From an uncultured Burkholderiales bacterium (GTDB lineage Bacteria; Pseudomonadota; Gammaproteobacteria; Burkholderiales; Burkholderiaceae_C), in the NCBI GenBank assembly GCA_903871545.1, contig CAIQHG010000012.1, positions 1 through 64,000 of the forward strand: 64,000 nt of DNA, given 5' to 3'. Of this stretch, positions 20,259 through 29,294 are shown one piece after another (positions within the stretch are counted from its first letter, which is position 1; the number at the start of each line of letters is the position of its first letter). The notes under the pieces were generated by a model. The model did not search any database and had not been told where the DNA came from. It saw only the letters and a program-made list of their open reading frames with translations. The position numbers and the translations under genes were made by a program.

Positions 20259-21124
20259 TTACTTGCTCCAAATAAGCCAACTGGGCGCAACAACAAGATC
20301 AAAATAAATATGACTGAGATCCCGATTTGTCCTAAACTCTCACCTAAATAAAGCCCACCAAATGACTCAGTTAGCCCAACGATCAACCCGCCAACCAAAG
20401 CCCCTAAAAAGCTACCCATACCCCCCAATACAACGACAGTAAATGCAACTAAGATAAAGACATGCCCAATCGTTGGGGATACATAAAAAATAGGCATTAA
20501 TAGACAAGCAGCAGCCCCAAGGGTTGCCAAACCTATTCCGAACGAAATAGCATAAATCTTATCAACATCCAGGCCTACTAGCCTTGCGCCCATTTTTTCT
20601 TTTGCGACAGCCCGTATAGACTTTCCCGTGTCCGTGTACTTAATAAAAAGTCCTAACCCAGAGCAAAGTAACATTGCGCAGGCAAATGAGATCAACTTGG
20701 TTAGAGGAATTAAAGTCGGCCCAATCTCCACCATTTGGTCTGAGTAGGCCACCGCGATTGTTCTGGAGTCTCCTTTAAAAAACATCAGTGCTAAGTTTTC
20801 AATAAAAATTGAAATCCCAAGTGTAATTAAAAGAATATTTTCATCGCGCCCGCTAGATAGCTTTCCAATCAACCATTTAAATAATAAATAGCCCGTGAGG
20901 TACATCACAGGGACCAGGATAAAAATGGATAAGTATGGGTCAACGTGACCGATAGTTAGCAAGTAATACACCCCAAACATGGCCAACATGAGAAAGCTTC
21001 CATGGGCGAAGTTAATGATGTGTAAGACTCCGTAAATAAGAGTCAACCCACACGACACTAGGGTGTAAATACCTCCAAGCAACAAGCCGTTTAGGATTGC
21101 CGATATTATTATTGCAGAATCCAA
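20255..21124 (-). CDS. livH: LIV-type ABC transporter permease LivH
   Basis: LNGLLLGGIYTLVSCGLTLIYGVLHIINFAHG; RAVAKEKMGARLVGLDVDKIY. Confidence 0.92.
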   Translation of the reverse strand: MDSAIIISAILNGLLLGGIYTLVSCGLTLIYGVLHIINFAHGSFLMLAMFGVYYLLTIGHVDPYLSIFILVPVMYLTGYLLFKWLIGKLSSGRDENILLITLGISIFIENLALMFFKGDSRTIAVAYSDQMVEIGPTLIPLTKLISFACAMLLCSGLGLFIKYTDTGKSIRAVAKEKMGARLVGLDVDKIYAISFGIGLATLGAAACLLMPIFYVSPTIGHVFILVAFTVVVLGGMGSFLGALVGGLIVGLTESFGGLYLGESLGQIGISVIFILILLLRPVGLFGASK

Positions 21125-21170
21125 AGTATGCCCTGTGTAGATTTATTTTCTCTGAGCTCTAATAGAAAGA

Positions 21171-21218
21171 GGTTGAGCGTGCATGTATCTAGAATCCTCC
21201 ATGCAGAGTTGCTCAACC
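21171..21218 (-). other. Intercistronic stem-loop between LIV binding-protein gene and livH
   Basis: Outer arms GGTTGAGC 21171-21178 / GCTCAACC 21211-21218; inner arms TGCATG 21180-21185 / CATGCA 21200-21205; about 24 nt past the binding-protein stop. Confidence 0.65.
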
Positions 21219-21241
21219 GCTAAGAGAAGCGTTAAAACTTT

Positions 21242-22462
21242 TTACGCCTTTGGTCTTGGGAAAATAGCCTTGGTGGCGGCAAACTCATTGGGCCAAACAA
21301 CGTCAATATCGGTTTTACTAGCCTGCAACAAAGCAGCCCGTGCGCCTTGGTTTTGACCATTCACGAACTTAGTTGGCCCATAAGGCATGAAGTGATCAGA
21401 GAATGTGCTGTTTTGTAGCGCTGCAATCACTTTTTCTTTGTCTGAAGTTCCTGCAGCTTGAAGAGCTTCTGCGTAAAGCTTGACAGAGTTGTATGAGCAA
21501 TAAACTTCAAAGGTAAACAAACCTCCTTTGGCTTCTACTTTTTTACGCATCTCCATAGCTTTAGGATTTTTAGGGTTGTACCAATGATTAAAGTCCATCA
21601 TGTACTGAGCAACTTCAGGCTGTTCTTTAACGAGTTTGTAGTTAAATCCTCCGCCCAAAACACTAAACATACCTGCTAACTCAACTTTTTGCTGATTCAA
21701 AGTCCTAGCTATCAAAACGTATTCGTTTTGATAATTACTCATAATCACGATATCTGGTTTGATGGCTTTTATTCTGAGCACCAAGTTGGTGAAGTCTCTT
21801 GTTGGAGTTGCGTGTGCTAAATTTTCTTTAGTCTCAATACCAATGCCGGACAGCTTACTGGCGAGCATTTTGGCAGTACCGGTACCAAACTCGGAGTCCT
21901 CGTGAACGATCACTGCAGTCTTAGCGACTCCGCCGGCCGCTTTGTTAATCTCAGATAGGCCTGCAAATGCGTCTTCAACACATTTGCCGTTGCCTGGGGC
22001 TAATCGAAATACATTCTTAAGTCCTCTATTGACTAAATTATCTGATACTCCCACATCAATTAAAAAAGGTGTGTTGTAGTTGGCAGCTGCTTGAGTTGCC
22101 GGCAGTGCTATAGCACTGGAGAAGCAGCCTAAATAAGCAGATACGCCCTCTTGTTGCAGCCGTTCTACCTCGCTTACACCGATTTCGGGTCGCGACTGGG
22201 AGTCAGCAAGCATGCCCTCTAATTTTGCGCCGCCCATTGACTTGATTCCACCGGCCGCATTGATTTCATCAATAGCCCATAGTGCACCCATTCTGGATTG
22301 TCCACCGTTATAAGCAAGTCCGCCGCTTACAGGATGTATAAGTCCTATTTTGACTGTGTTTGGTTCAGCCAATAAGAGTCCGGGAAATCCAAGAGTTGCT
22401 GTTGTAGCTAGGGCTTGCTTGATTACGGTGCGGCGAGAAGTTTCAGTCTTTTTTTCGATCAT
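21242..22462 (-). CDS. LIV/amide-type ABC transporter substrate-binding protein, apparent Tat signal
   Basis: SRRTVIKQALATTATLGFPGLLLA leader; VKIGLIHPVSGGLAYNGGQSRMGALWAIDEINAAGGI. Confidence 0.88.
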   Translation of the reverse strand: MIEKKTETSRRTVIKQALATTATLGFPGLLLAEPNTVKIGLIHPVSGGLAYNGGQSRMGALWAIDEINAAGGIKSMGGAKLEGMLADSQSRPEIGVSEVERLQQEGVSAYLGCFSSAIALPATQAAANYNTPFLIDVGVSDNLVNRGLKNVFRLAPGNGKCVEDAFAGLSEINKAAGGVAKTAVIVHEDSEFGTGTAKMLASKLSGIGIETKENLAHATPTRDFTNLVLRIKAIKPDIVIMSNYQNEYVLIARTLNQQKVELAGMFSVLGGGFNYKLVKEQPEVAQYMMDFNHWYNPKNPKAMEMRKKVEAKGGLFTFEVYCSYNSVKLYAEALQAAGTSDKEKVIAALQNSTFSDHFMPYGPTKFVNGQNQGARAALLQASKTDIDVVWPNEFAATKAIFPRPKA

Positions 22463-22786
22463 GTTCGGGCTCTTTTTAGGAAAATTGAGGGATATTTTCT
22501 GCTTTGCAAATAGTCTAATCGGCAGACCATTTCAATCTCAATATAAGTTTAGCAGATAGTAATCGAGGTGAAATCTTTTGAGGCTTATTAATTTGTCAAC
22601 ATAACCACAAACTTCAGAAATAATTCAATAAATCCATACCAATTGGAGGACGGGCGCTTTAGACATGAATTCATTAATACGCATCCAGCCTTTGAATACA
22701 GCCTTTGCGTCCTGCCATTACCGGGCATTGAACCCTAAAGATTTCAACGTCTTATCTCATGGATTTTCACAAGAGCTTAAATAGTT

Positions 22787-22837
22787 TAGACTAGGATATT
22801 GGAAGTCTCACGAGCTGTTTAATTTTCACCTAGTCTA
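22787..22837. repeat. 9-bp perfect inverted repeat TAGACTAGG/CCTAGTCTA, 33-nt spacer
   Basis: Arms 22787-22795 and 22829-22837, just downstream of the SnoaL-like gene stop. Confidence 0.4.
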
Positions 22838-22842
22838 TTTAA

Positions 22843-23220
22843 TTAGCTTAAAGAGTTTTCACCAGTCATGTAGACATAAACTGATGAAAATAAGTCGTTT
22901 TGTAGATAAAAATAATTACAATTGCTTTTAAAAGTCTTCACATCTTCGAAGCTCGTATTTCTTACCTGAAAACGACTTGCAATTTTATCTGGTGGCTCTA
23001 TCACATGCTCAAACTCGCCGTGCCATACGGTCTTGTAACGCCTGAATAGGCGTTGATACATCTTAGCGATTTCATCATCTCGACCTTTGTAAATCAAGCC
23101 ATGTGTTGGAATATGAAATACAGCATTAGGATGAAAGAAAGATAAAACTCGGTTTAAATTCATTTCATCTACAGCAGCGAAATAGGCTTCGGCCCTAGAC
23201 TTTAAATTTTGGTGTTCCAT
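22843..23220 (-). CDS. SnoaL/NTF2-like small protein
   Basis: MEHQNLKSRAEAYFAAVDEMNLNRVLSFFHPNAVFHIPTHG; ATG 23220 preferred over the upstream start because it avoids overlap with the PhyH gene. Confidence 0.65.
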   Translation of the reverse strand: MEHQNLKSRAEAYFAAVDEMNLNRVLSFFHPNAVFHIPTHGLIYKGRDDEIAKMYQRLFRRYKTVWHGEFEHVIEPPDKIASRFQVRNTSFEDVKTFKSNCNYFYLQNDLFSSVYVYMTGENSLS

Positions 23221-23278
23221 AAAAAAATTTAACCCTGTTTTTGAATTGCAATTAATAAAATGCCCAAGACCAATCCAA

Positions 23279-24121
23279 TCAGCCCACGAATCCAGCATCT
23301 TGTTTTGCGCGGAAAAGAGCTAAGGCTCCTTGGTGTAGCTCATAGGCTTGTGGTGACAAAGGACTTTGAAGGCGTTTTTCAGGTAAAAAGTGGCCATGGT
23401 CTTGCCCCCTCACACACAAGGCAGAGGGTATACCCTTGCCTTTGGGCTTGACACAAGAGGGAATATAACTGATTGCAAAACCAATTCGACGATCATCTCC
23501 GTTATTTGGACCCGAGGCGTGCACCAAATCGGTATGGTGCAGAGACATTTGCCCAGATTTCAAAGGCATTGCTACGCCAGACTCTTGATCAAAAACATCT
23601 GTGATGCCTTGCCCTCTCCTGATCATATTGTTAGCACTTGGTTGATCATCGTGTACATACCCACCGAAAAGGTGACTGCCCGCAATTGCATGCATACAAC
23701 CTTGTAAAACGCCCGCATCTGACAACGCGACCCATGCCGTGACGTGCAAGTGCGGATCTAAGTAAAAATAGGTGCTATCTTGATGCCACCTCACAAATGC
23801 CGGCTGGTGGGCCTCTTTCAAAAAAAGGGTTGAGTGGTAAACCAAAATGTCTGGGCCGATTAGATCCTCTACGGCGTCTAATATAGCTGGATGATGCACA
23901 AGTTGATCGGCCCAATTAAAAAGCAAATAAGATTTCGATTTTTCTGGAAAATCAATCAACGCACCTTTTAATCTTTCCCATTCCTCTAATTCACTTCGAT
24001 ATGATTGAACCTCTTCAGAGGTCAACACATCAACTGGGCAGACGAAACCCTGCTCGGCATAGTGCTGAACTTCGCTTGCCTTAAGTTTGATTAAACTAGA
24101 GGAGTTTTGATTAGTTACCAA
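23279..24121 (-). CDS. Phytanoyl-CoA dioxygenase (PhyH) family Fe(II)/2OG oxygenase
   Basis: WHQDSTYFYLDP (HxD), LHHTDLVHASGPNNGDDRRIGFAISYIP; TTG start. Confidence 0.85.
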   Translation of the reverse strand: MVTNQNSSSLIKLKASEVQHYAEQGFVCPVDVLTSEEVQSYRSELEEWERLKGALIDFPEKSKSYLLFNWADQLVHHPAILDAVEDLIGPDILVYHSTLFLKEAHQPAFVRWHQDSTYFYLDPHLHVTAWVALSDAGVLQGCMHAIAGSHLFGGYVHDDQPSANNMIRRGQGITDVFDQESGVAMPLKSGQMSLHHTDLVHASGPNNGDDRRIGFAISYIPSCVKPKGKGIPSALCVRGQDHGHFLPEKRLQSPLSPQAYELHQGALALFRAKQDAGFVG

Positions 24122-24292
24122 TACACACCCTTAAAACTAAATTAATAAATCCGCACGAGCGAACTTGAGCGAGCTTATTTTTATTATTATGAAAAGTCTT
24201 TGCTTAAATATCTGCCATCTAACTTCTAGATTACCATCTATTACCGAACTCATTGATGCTAAATTACCCTAATTTCAAAAAATAGACTAAAA

Positions 24293-25657
24293 ATGATACC
24301 GAAAAAACTGAAAGATATAAGTGCTTTTTCATCTGGAATAGACCTAGCAACTCTCTCTCCGCAAATTCTCAATCATCTCAAACTAATTGTTATCGACAGC
24401 GTTGGTGCAGTGATCGCGGGCTCTCAAGAGCCTGAAATGCTTGCGCTAGGGGGGAAAAAGATTAACCAACCAGGACTCGCTACCCTTGTTGGATTTGACC
24501 GCTCCGTTTCAACCGAAACTGCAGCCTTTATGAACGGCACTTCGGGCACTTTTTTAGAGATGGACGAGGGTAACCGCTTCTCCAAAGGACATCCAAGCAT
24601 CCACGTTTTGCCCGCAGTGCTCGCGCTTTGCCAAGAAAGAGGGTTGGGTGTGGAATCTTTTTTAAATGGTCTACTCGCAGGCTATGAGGTAGGCTCCAGA
24701 GTTGGGGCATCTACGAAACTGCGCTCTTGCATGCATCCCCACGGAACATGGGGCACAGTTGGGGCTGCTGCGGGATGCGCTAGAGCTTTGGGTCTAGACG
24801 CGTCAGCGACTTGCGAAGTCATCAATATCAGCACGTCCCTCACAATAGCTACTTCGAAGAAAACAATGCTTGAGGGAGGATTAGTAAGAAACACTTACGC
24901 CGGCTTGAGTAACAAACACGGCCTTCTTGCATTAGATCTTATGGAGTGCGGTTTTAGCTCAGAGGTTGACGGCTTGGACTCCGTATTTGGATCTGTAGTG
25001 TCTGAGACTTTTGACGAAAGCATATTTTTAAAAGGTCTTGGCACTGAGTGGCATGTCTTACAAAATTATTTCAAATTGCATTCATGCTGCCGCTATAACC
25101 ATGCGACCTTAGATGCAATTGATTTAATCACCAAAGAGTCACAATCATTAGATGTTAACCAGATTGAAAGGATTGAGGTATCAACTTATAACTTAGCTGC
25201 AGAGCTAAAGGACGCTAAGCCGCGTAATACTCTAGCGGCTAAGTTTTCAATTCCATTCGCAGTTGCGACCCGCTTAGTCAACGGACACAGTAGACTGGAG
25301 AGCTTTACGAGGGATAGCATCAACAATCCGAAAATTCTCGCCCTTGCAGCCAAGGTAGCCGTCGTTGAGGACCTAAGTATGTCTGCCAGGTTACCTAACG
25401 AGCGACCTGCAACAGTCAAGATTCATATAAAAAATCGACCAACCCTAGAGGCTAGTGTCTCCACCAACAGGGGTGACGACGCAAGCCCTTACGTTGAGCG
25501 TGAAATATATGATAAATTTTTGGGCCTCGCGCAAAGGGTTTGGTCCGAGAAAAGAGCACAGTCATTCATAGATGCATCCCTTGAATTATTTGATGGCACG
25601 AAGACGCAACAAGCAAAAAATTGGGATTTGTGGCTCAATTTACTAAGCAGCACTTAA
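24293..25657 (+). CDS. MmgE/PrpD family protein
   Basis: IDSVGAVIAGS, FMNGTSGTFLEMDEGNRFSKGHPSIHVLPAVLAL and GTWGTVGAAAGCARALGLD motifs. Confidence 0.9.
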   Translation: MIPKKLKDISAFSSGIDLATLSPQILNHLKLIVIDSVGAVIAGSQEPEMLALGGKKINQPGLATLVGFDRSVSTETAAFMNGTSGTFLEMDEGNRFSKGHPSIHVLPAVLALCQERGLGVESFLNGLLAGYEVGSRVGASTKLRSCMHPHGTWGTVGAAAGCARALGLDASATCEVINISTSLTIATSKKTMLEGGLVRNTYAGLSNKHGLLALDLMECGFSSEVDGLDSVFGSVVSETFDESIFLKGLGTEWHVLQNYFKLHSCCRYNHATLDAIDLITKESQSLDVNQIERIEVSTYNLAAELKDAKPRNTLAAKFSIPFAVATRLVNGHSRLESFTRDSINNPKILALAAKVAVVEDLSMSARLPNERPATVKIHIKNRPTLEASVSTNRGDDASPYVEREIYDKFLGLAQRVWSEKRAQSFIDASLELFDGTKTQQAKNWDLWLNLLSST

Positions 25658-25703
25658 TAACAATCAAATTGCGGCAACAAACGTCAAAGTTTACCCAAGC
25701 GCT

Positions 25704-26456
25704 TTACTGGTTTAGCCCTTTAACCATCTTCTCAAACATCTCTAACTGTGAGTGCATGGGTTTGGGATAAGCATTGATACTATGGGTTAGTTTGGCTTGA
25801 TAAATGGTTATAGCTTGTAAATAACTTAGAGGTCCTGGGTTAATGATAGGTACTTTGATGTGCTGCTGAAGGTAGGCGTGTGATTGGTGCATCGTAGTTG
25901 AACCCAGGATTAATACATCAGCCCCATCAATTGTCACCGCCTGCTCACAGGCTTTCAACAGCATCGGGAAAACCTCCTCCTCTTTGCCACTTAACAAAGA
26001 TTGGTTGTCAGCGGGCATTTCAATTGAGCGCACCGATGCGCATTTGGCGTGTATGCCAAGTTCGTCAATTGTTTTTTTGTACAAAGGCTTCCACCGATTG
26101 ACCATTGTGATAATTGAGAATTTGTCCCCTAACATGAGTGCGCTTAGCATGGCGGTACGACCTGGCCCAATCACTGGAATGTTTAACACAGAGCGAAGAG
26201 CACTGACGCCTGAGTCACTCATGGTGTCTATACAAACTGCATCAAATCCTTCCCGATCAGCACGACAAGCCGCCTCAAAGATACCCACATCGGCTAAAAC
26301 AAAGTCATGATAGCTTGAGTAATTGACAGGACCCATTTTGACGCTGCGGTATTCAAAATGAATAGAGGCATCCAACTTTAAAGCTAGCAACTGAGACTTT
26401 CTCAACTCAAGGTTTTCAGGTGACATTTTGAAAGGAACGACGACTAATATTTTCAT
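25704..26456 (-). CDS. Asp/Glu/hydantoin racemase-fold protein
   Basis: FDAVCIDTMSDSGVSALRSVLNIPVIGPGRTAM and ADVLILGSTTMHQ. Confidence 0.75.
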   Translation of the reverse strand: MKILVVVPFKMSPENLELRKSQLLALKLDASIHFEYRSVKMGPVNYSSYHDFVLADVGIFEAACRADREGFDAVCIDTMSDSGVSALRSVLNIPVIGPGRTAMLSALMLGDKFSIITMVNRWKPLYKKTIDELGIHAKCASVRSIEMPADNQSLLSGKEEEVFPMLLKACEQAVTIDGADVLILGSTTMHQSHAYLQQHIKVPIINPGPLSYLQAITIYQAKLTHSINAYPKPMHSQLEMFEKMVKGLNQ

Positions 26457-26467
26457 AATCTAAGAAC

Positions 26468-27859
26468 TTAAGAGATTGAAGGGGTAATGTTGAACTGCTT
26501 GATTTCAAACCAGTCCAAAATATCTGGAGCGGGTATGGTGTGATAGAGCGAAAATGCAAAAACTTCTCCCGCAGATAATTCACTAGGAGAAAAAGGAAAC
26601 GCCAAATTACCCGCTGTACAAATGCGCCCTTCAAAGGAGAAATGCAGTAAGTTTTGTTTAAAGACTGCTGCACATTGCTTTGCCAGTTCCTCAGTTGCCG
26701 CGATGAATTCAATCAACAAACCTACCTCGTTTGAAGATTGCAGTTGCTGGGGTAGCTTTTGTACCGCACCCATCCCGTAGACGTGTGGATGATAACTCCA
26801 CTGACTAGGGATTAAAAGTTTGACTCTCTCATGGACAGTTTTTAAATGATCTAAGATGTTTGCAATGAATCCAGGATCCGCACTTGCAGCAATTAAGACA
26901 CTGCGGTATCCCAAGGAATAAGCGCCCTCAACTTTAAGGGTAGGCGCTGCTCGGGGTATCCACAATGAGTTGCTTACCCGGGTAGAGTGAGAGTCAACTT
27001 GTTCGTACTTTGCTTGTCTCAAATCAAGAGTGCCAGTTGGCTCCTCTACAAAATGAGGGTCCGCCTGTTCGTAGAGCGCGTGCGCTGCCACCGATTGGGG
27101 AGTTGCGTGACAACTGGAATTCATACTCTCTATGATAAAACCCTCTTCAGACAGATAAGCCATGATCGCGTCTCGCCCCCCCGGAACACAACAAAGAGAG
27201 GAGCATTCGATAATTTTTGCCATGTGCACCGACAATCCTGTCGGGTAGCCTAGCATCTCAGGCAAACTGGCAAATATTGCGGTGTCGCATGCTCTTCCAA
27301 CAATTAAAACGTCTGGATCTAACTCCAATGCTCTTTTAAAAGTCTCCGTACCGCACTGGGCAACTATGCGACTATTAAAAAGCACGTCATCACTTGGGGG
27401 GGCCATTTCACCCAAGGGTCTCAGATTGCCCGATTTTTTTGCTTGAATTATTATTTCAGGAGATAAATCCGTACAGACGCTTACTACACTAAGTTGCAAT
27501 TTGTTTTTAACTGACAAATGTTTGATGGTGTTGACGACCAAATCCACTTGCTGCTTAGAACCTGCAGTTCCAGCACTCCCTATGATGAGAGGCACTCCTA
27601 GACCTTGCGCTCCAAGCAATACGGTCTCCAAATCGCTTTGCATCATCTGGCTAGGAGCAGCAGGCTGGCCCGAGCCCAAAAAATAAGGTCCTAGATCAAT
27701 AGAGCCCATATCAGCGCCAATGAAATCGGGGCGTTGTGCTAAGCCTCTATTAAAAGAGTCCTTGGGTATTCCGTACCCGAGTTGCCCAGAGGCGCACAAA
27801 ACCTTTAAAGGTCTGCCCCCTAAAATGTGACTTGATAGTAACCGCTTTGTTGCATTCAT
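26468..27859 (-). CDS. Acyclic terpene utilisation AtuA family (DUF1446) protein
   Basis: IGADMGSIDLGPYFLGSG, DVLIVGRACDTAIFASLPEMLGYPTGLSVHMAKIIECSSLCC; overlaps a DUF4387 gene by 4 nt. Confidence 0.78.
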   Translation of the reverse strand: MNATKRLLSSHILGGRPLKVLCASGQLGYGIPKDSFNRGLAQRPDFIGADMGSIDLGPYFLGSGQPAAPSQMMQSDLETVLLGAQGLGVPLIIGSAGTAGSKQQVDLVVNTIKHLSVKNKLQLSVVSVCTDLSPEIIIQAKKSGNLRPLGEMAPPSDDVLFNSRIVAQCGTETFKRALELDPDVLIVGRACDTAIFASLPEMLGYPTGLSVHMAKIIECSSLCCVPGGRDAIMAYLSEEGFIIESMNSSCHATPQSVAAHALYEQADPHFVEEPTGTLDLRQAKYEQVDSHSTRVSNSLWIPRAAPTLKVEGAYSLGYRSVLIAASADPGFIANILDHLKTVHERVKLLIPSQWSYHPHVYGMGAVQKLPQQLQSSNEVGLLIEFIAATEELAKQCAAVFKQNLLHFSFEGRICTAGNLAFPFSPSELSAGEVFAFSLYHTIPAPDILDWFEIKQFNITPSIS

Positions 27860-28167
27860 AACTTTATGCGTAGCAAGTGCCCATGTTGCTGCGCTCCGTA
27901 AAGATCGCTGTCACCAGGTGTGCCGGCAATTAATTTTCTAGGCAAGGAGAATTTAATTGCATTTATTTGAGGAATCTCAAATTTCAAAACCGTATCTGGA
28001 CTGACCTCATAAAGTGCTGCAACGGACTGAATACTCAAAGTCTCGCTTTTTACAGCAGATTGATAGCATTGAGAGTTGTGGAAAAAAAGATCTAAAGTCA
28101 GGCAAGAGGGGCCTGCGTTTTTGCTTCTAAGGACTTTAACCAAATCAGATAGTTGGGTTTTAGACAT
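27856..28167 (-). CDS. DUF4387-like small protein
   Basis: LSDLVKVLRSKNAGPSCLTLDLFFHN ... AGTPGDSDLYGAQQHGHLL. Confidence 0.75.
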   Translation of the reverse strand: MSKTQLSDLVKVLRSKNAGPSCLTLDLFFHNSQCYQSAVKSETLSIQSVAALYEVSPDTVLKFEIPQINAIKFSLPRKLIAGTPGDSDLYGAQQHGHLLRIKL

Positions 28168-28206
28168 GCTCAGTCTGTGCTTGTTTCATCTGCGTTTTTC
28201 AAGAAA

Positions 28207-28255
28207 TTAAAATTTTAAAAACTAAGTATATACTAGCTAAAACGATATAGTTTTA
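28207..28255. promoter_or_regulatory. Three palindromes in divergent promoter region
   Basis: TTAAAATTTTAA 28207-28218, AGTATATACT 28225-28234, TAAAACGATATAGTTTTA 28238-28255 (one mismatched pair); centres exactly 17 bp apart. Confidence 0.4.
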
Positions 28256-28333
28256 CTATCCCACTTGTCGGTTGTAGTTGGTTAGCTTTGTTTATTTTCA
28301 TCACCGAAAAAACCAAAAGTCTTTTTAAAAATC

Positions 28334-29233
28334 ATGGATCACGATCACTACGATTTCAGTCCCAAAGTTTATCGCCAAAATCCTTTCAAAGAATCATCTA
28401 TTGGTATTTTAGGATTTGTGGTTTTATATCTTGAGCACTGGGAATTTTTGCCTGAAGAAAATTGGCGTCGCGATCCAAGATGGATGGGGGAATTTGGAAG
28501 TTTTTTCCCAGACTTTCGTACCTGGACTCAAAGAGAATACGGATTACGCGTTGGCATTTTTAGAGTAATTGAGGCCCTTGAAGACGCCGGCATAAAGCCG
28601 GCCATTGCTGCGAACTCAGCCGCTTTGAAGCGGCTTCCTAATTTGGTGCAGAGATTTAATCAAATGGGGTGTGAGTGGATTGGGCACGGCGTTGCTATAA
28701 ACCATATGATGCACTCTAAAATGTCCGTTGAAGAACAACAAAAATACATTGAGGACAGTTTGAGAGCTGTTGAAGAATTCACGGGTAAGACTGCGAAGGG
28801 GTGGGTCAGTCAAGATTGGGGCAGCACTACCCAGACCCCTAATTTACTTAGCAAACTCGGTATTAAGTACACCCTAGATTGGCCAAACGACGAGCAACCT
28901 TATATATTAAAAAATAAATCTGCAACCAAAGAGGGAGCTGTTTTATCGATTCCAATGTCTAACGAGTACGATGATGTTCAGTGCCAGTGGTTTAGGAATC
29001 TTAATGCGAGTGAGTTCCAAACTATATGCACGGATGGACTTAGCTACCTTAGCCGAGAGTGGCAAACTAAAGGGGTTCAAAGTATTTACGGCTTAGGCCT
29101 GCATCCTTGGTTATGCGGCATGCCCAACAGGATCAAGTATTTAAAACAAACCTTAAATGAACTTAAAAATAATAAGGATGTGCGTTGGGTGTCTCCCGAG
29201 CATATTCTTAGCGAATTTACGACTCACCCTTAA
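28334..29233 (+). CDS. Polysaccharide deacetylase-fold protein (PuuE/allantoinase-like)
   Basis: REYGLRVGIFRVIEALEDAGIKPAIAANSAAL, NQMGCEWIGHGVAINHMM, LHPWLCGMPNRIKYL. Confidence 0.75.
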   Translation: MDHDHYDFSPKVYRQNPFKESSIGILGFVVLYLEHWEFLPEENWRRDPRWMGEFGSFFPDFRTWTQREYGLRVGIFRVIEALEDAGIKPAIAANSAALKRLPNLVQRFNQMGCEWIGHGVAINHMMHSKMSVEEQQKYIEDSLRAVEEFTGKTAKGWVSQDWGSTTQTPNLLSKLGIKYTLDWPNDEQPYILKNKSATKEGAVLSIPMSNEYDDVQCQWFRNLNASEFQTICTDGLSYLSREWQTKGVQSIYGLGLHPWLCGMPNRIKYLKQTLNELKNNKDVRWVSPEHILSEFTTHP

Positions 29234-29294
29234 AAGGCTTATTAAATCCTTTCTGATATTGGCAAAACCCTAGCCCAGCCCGGCTCACATCGCC

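Noticed and set aside
19909-20280. 123-aa minus-strand ORF overlapping livM
   Set aside because: Alternative frame of livM, whose own frame carries LivM motifs
22463-22842. Possible decayed gene in the 380-bp gap
   Set aside because: No ORF listed and no recognisable protein motif in the reading; more likely promoter/UTR
26416-26712. 98-aa ORF spanning the AtuA/racemase junction
   Set aside because: Alternative frame over two genes with recognisable families
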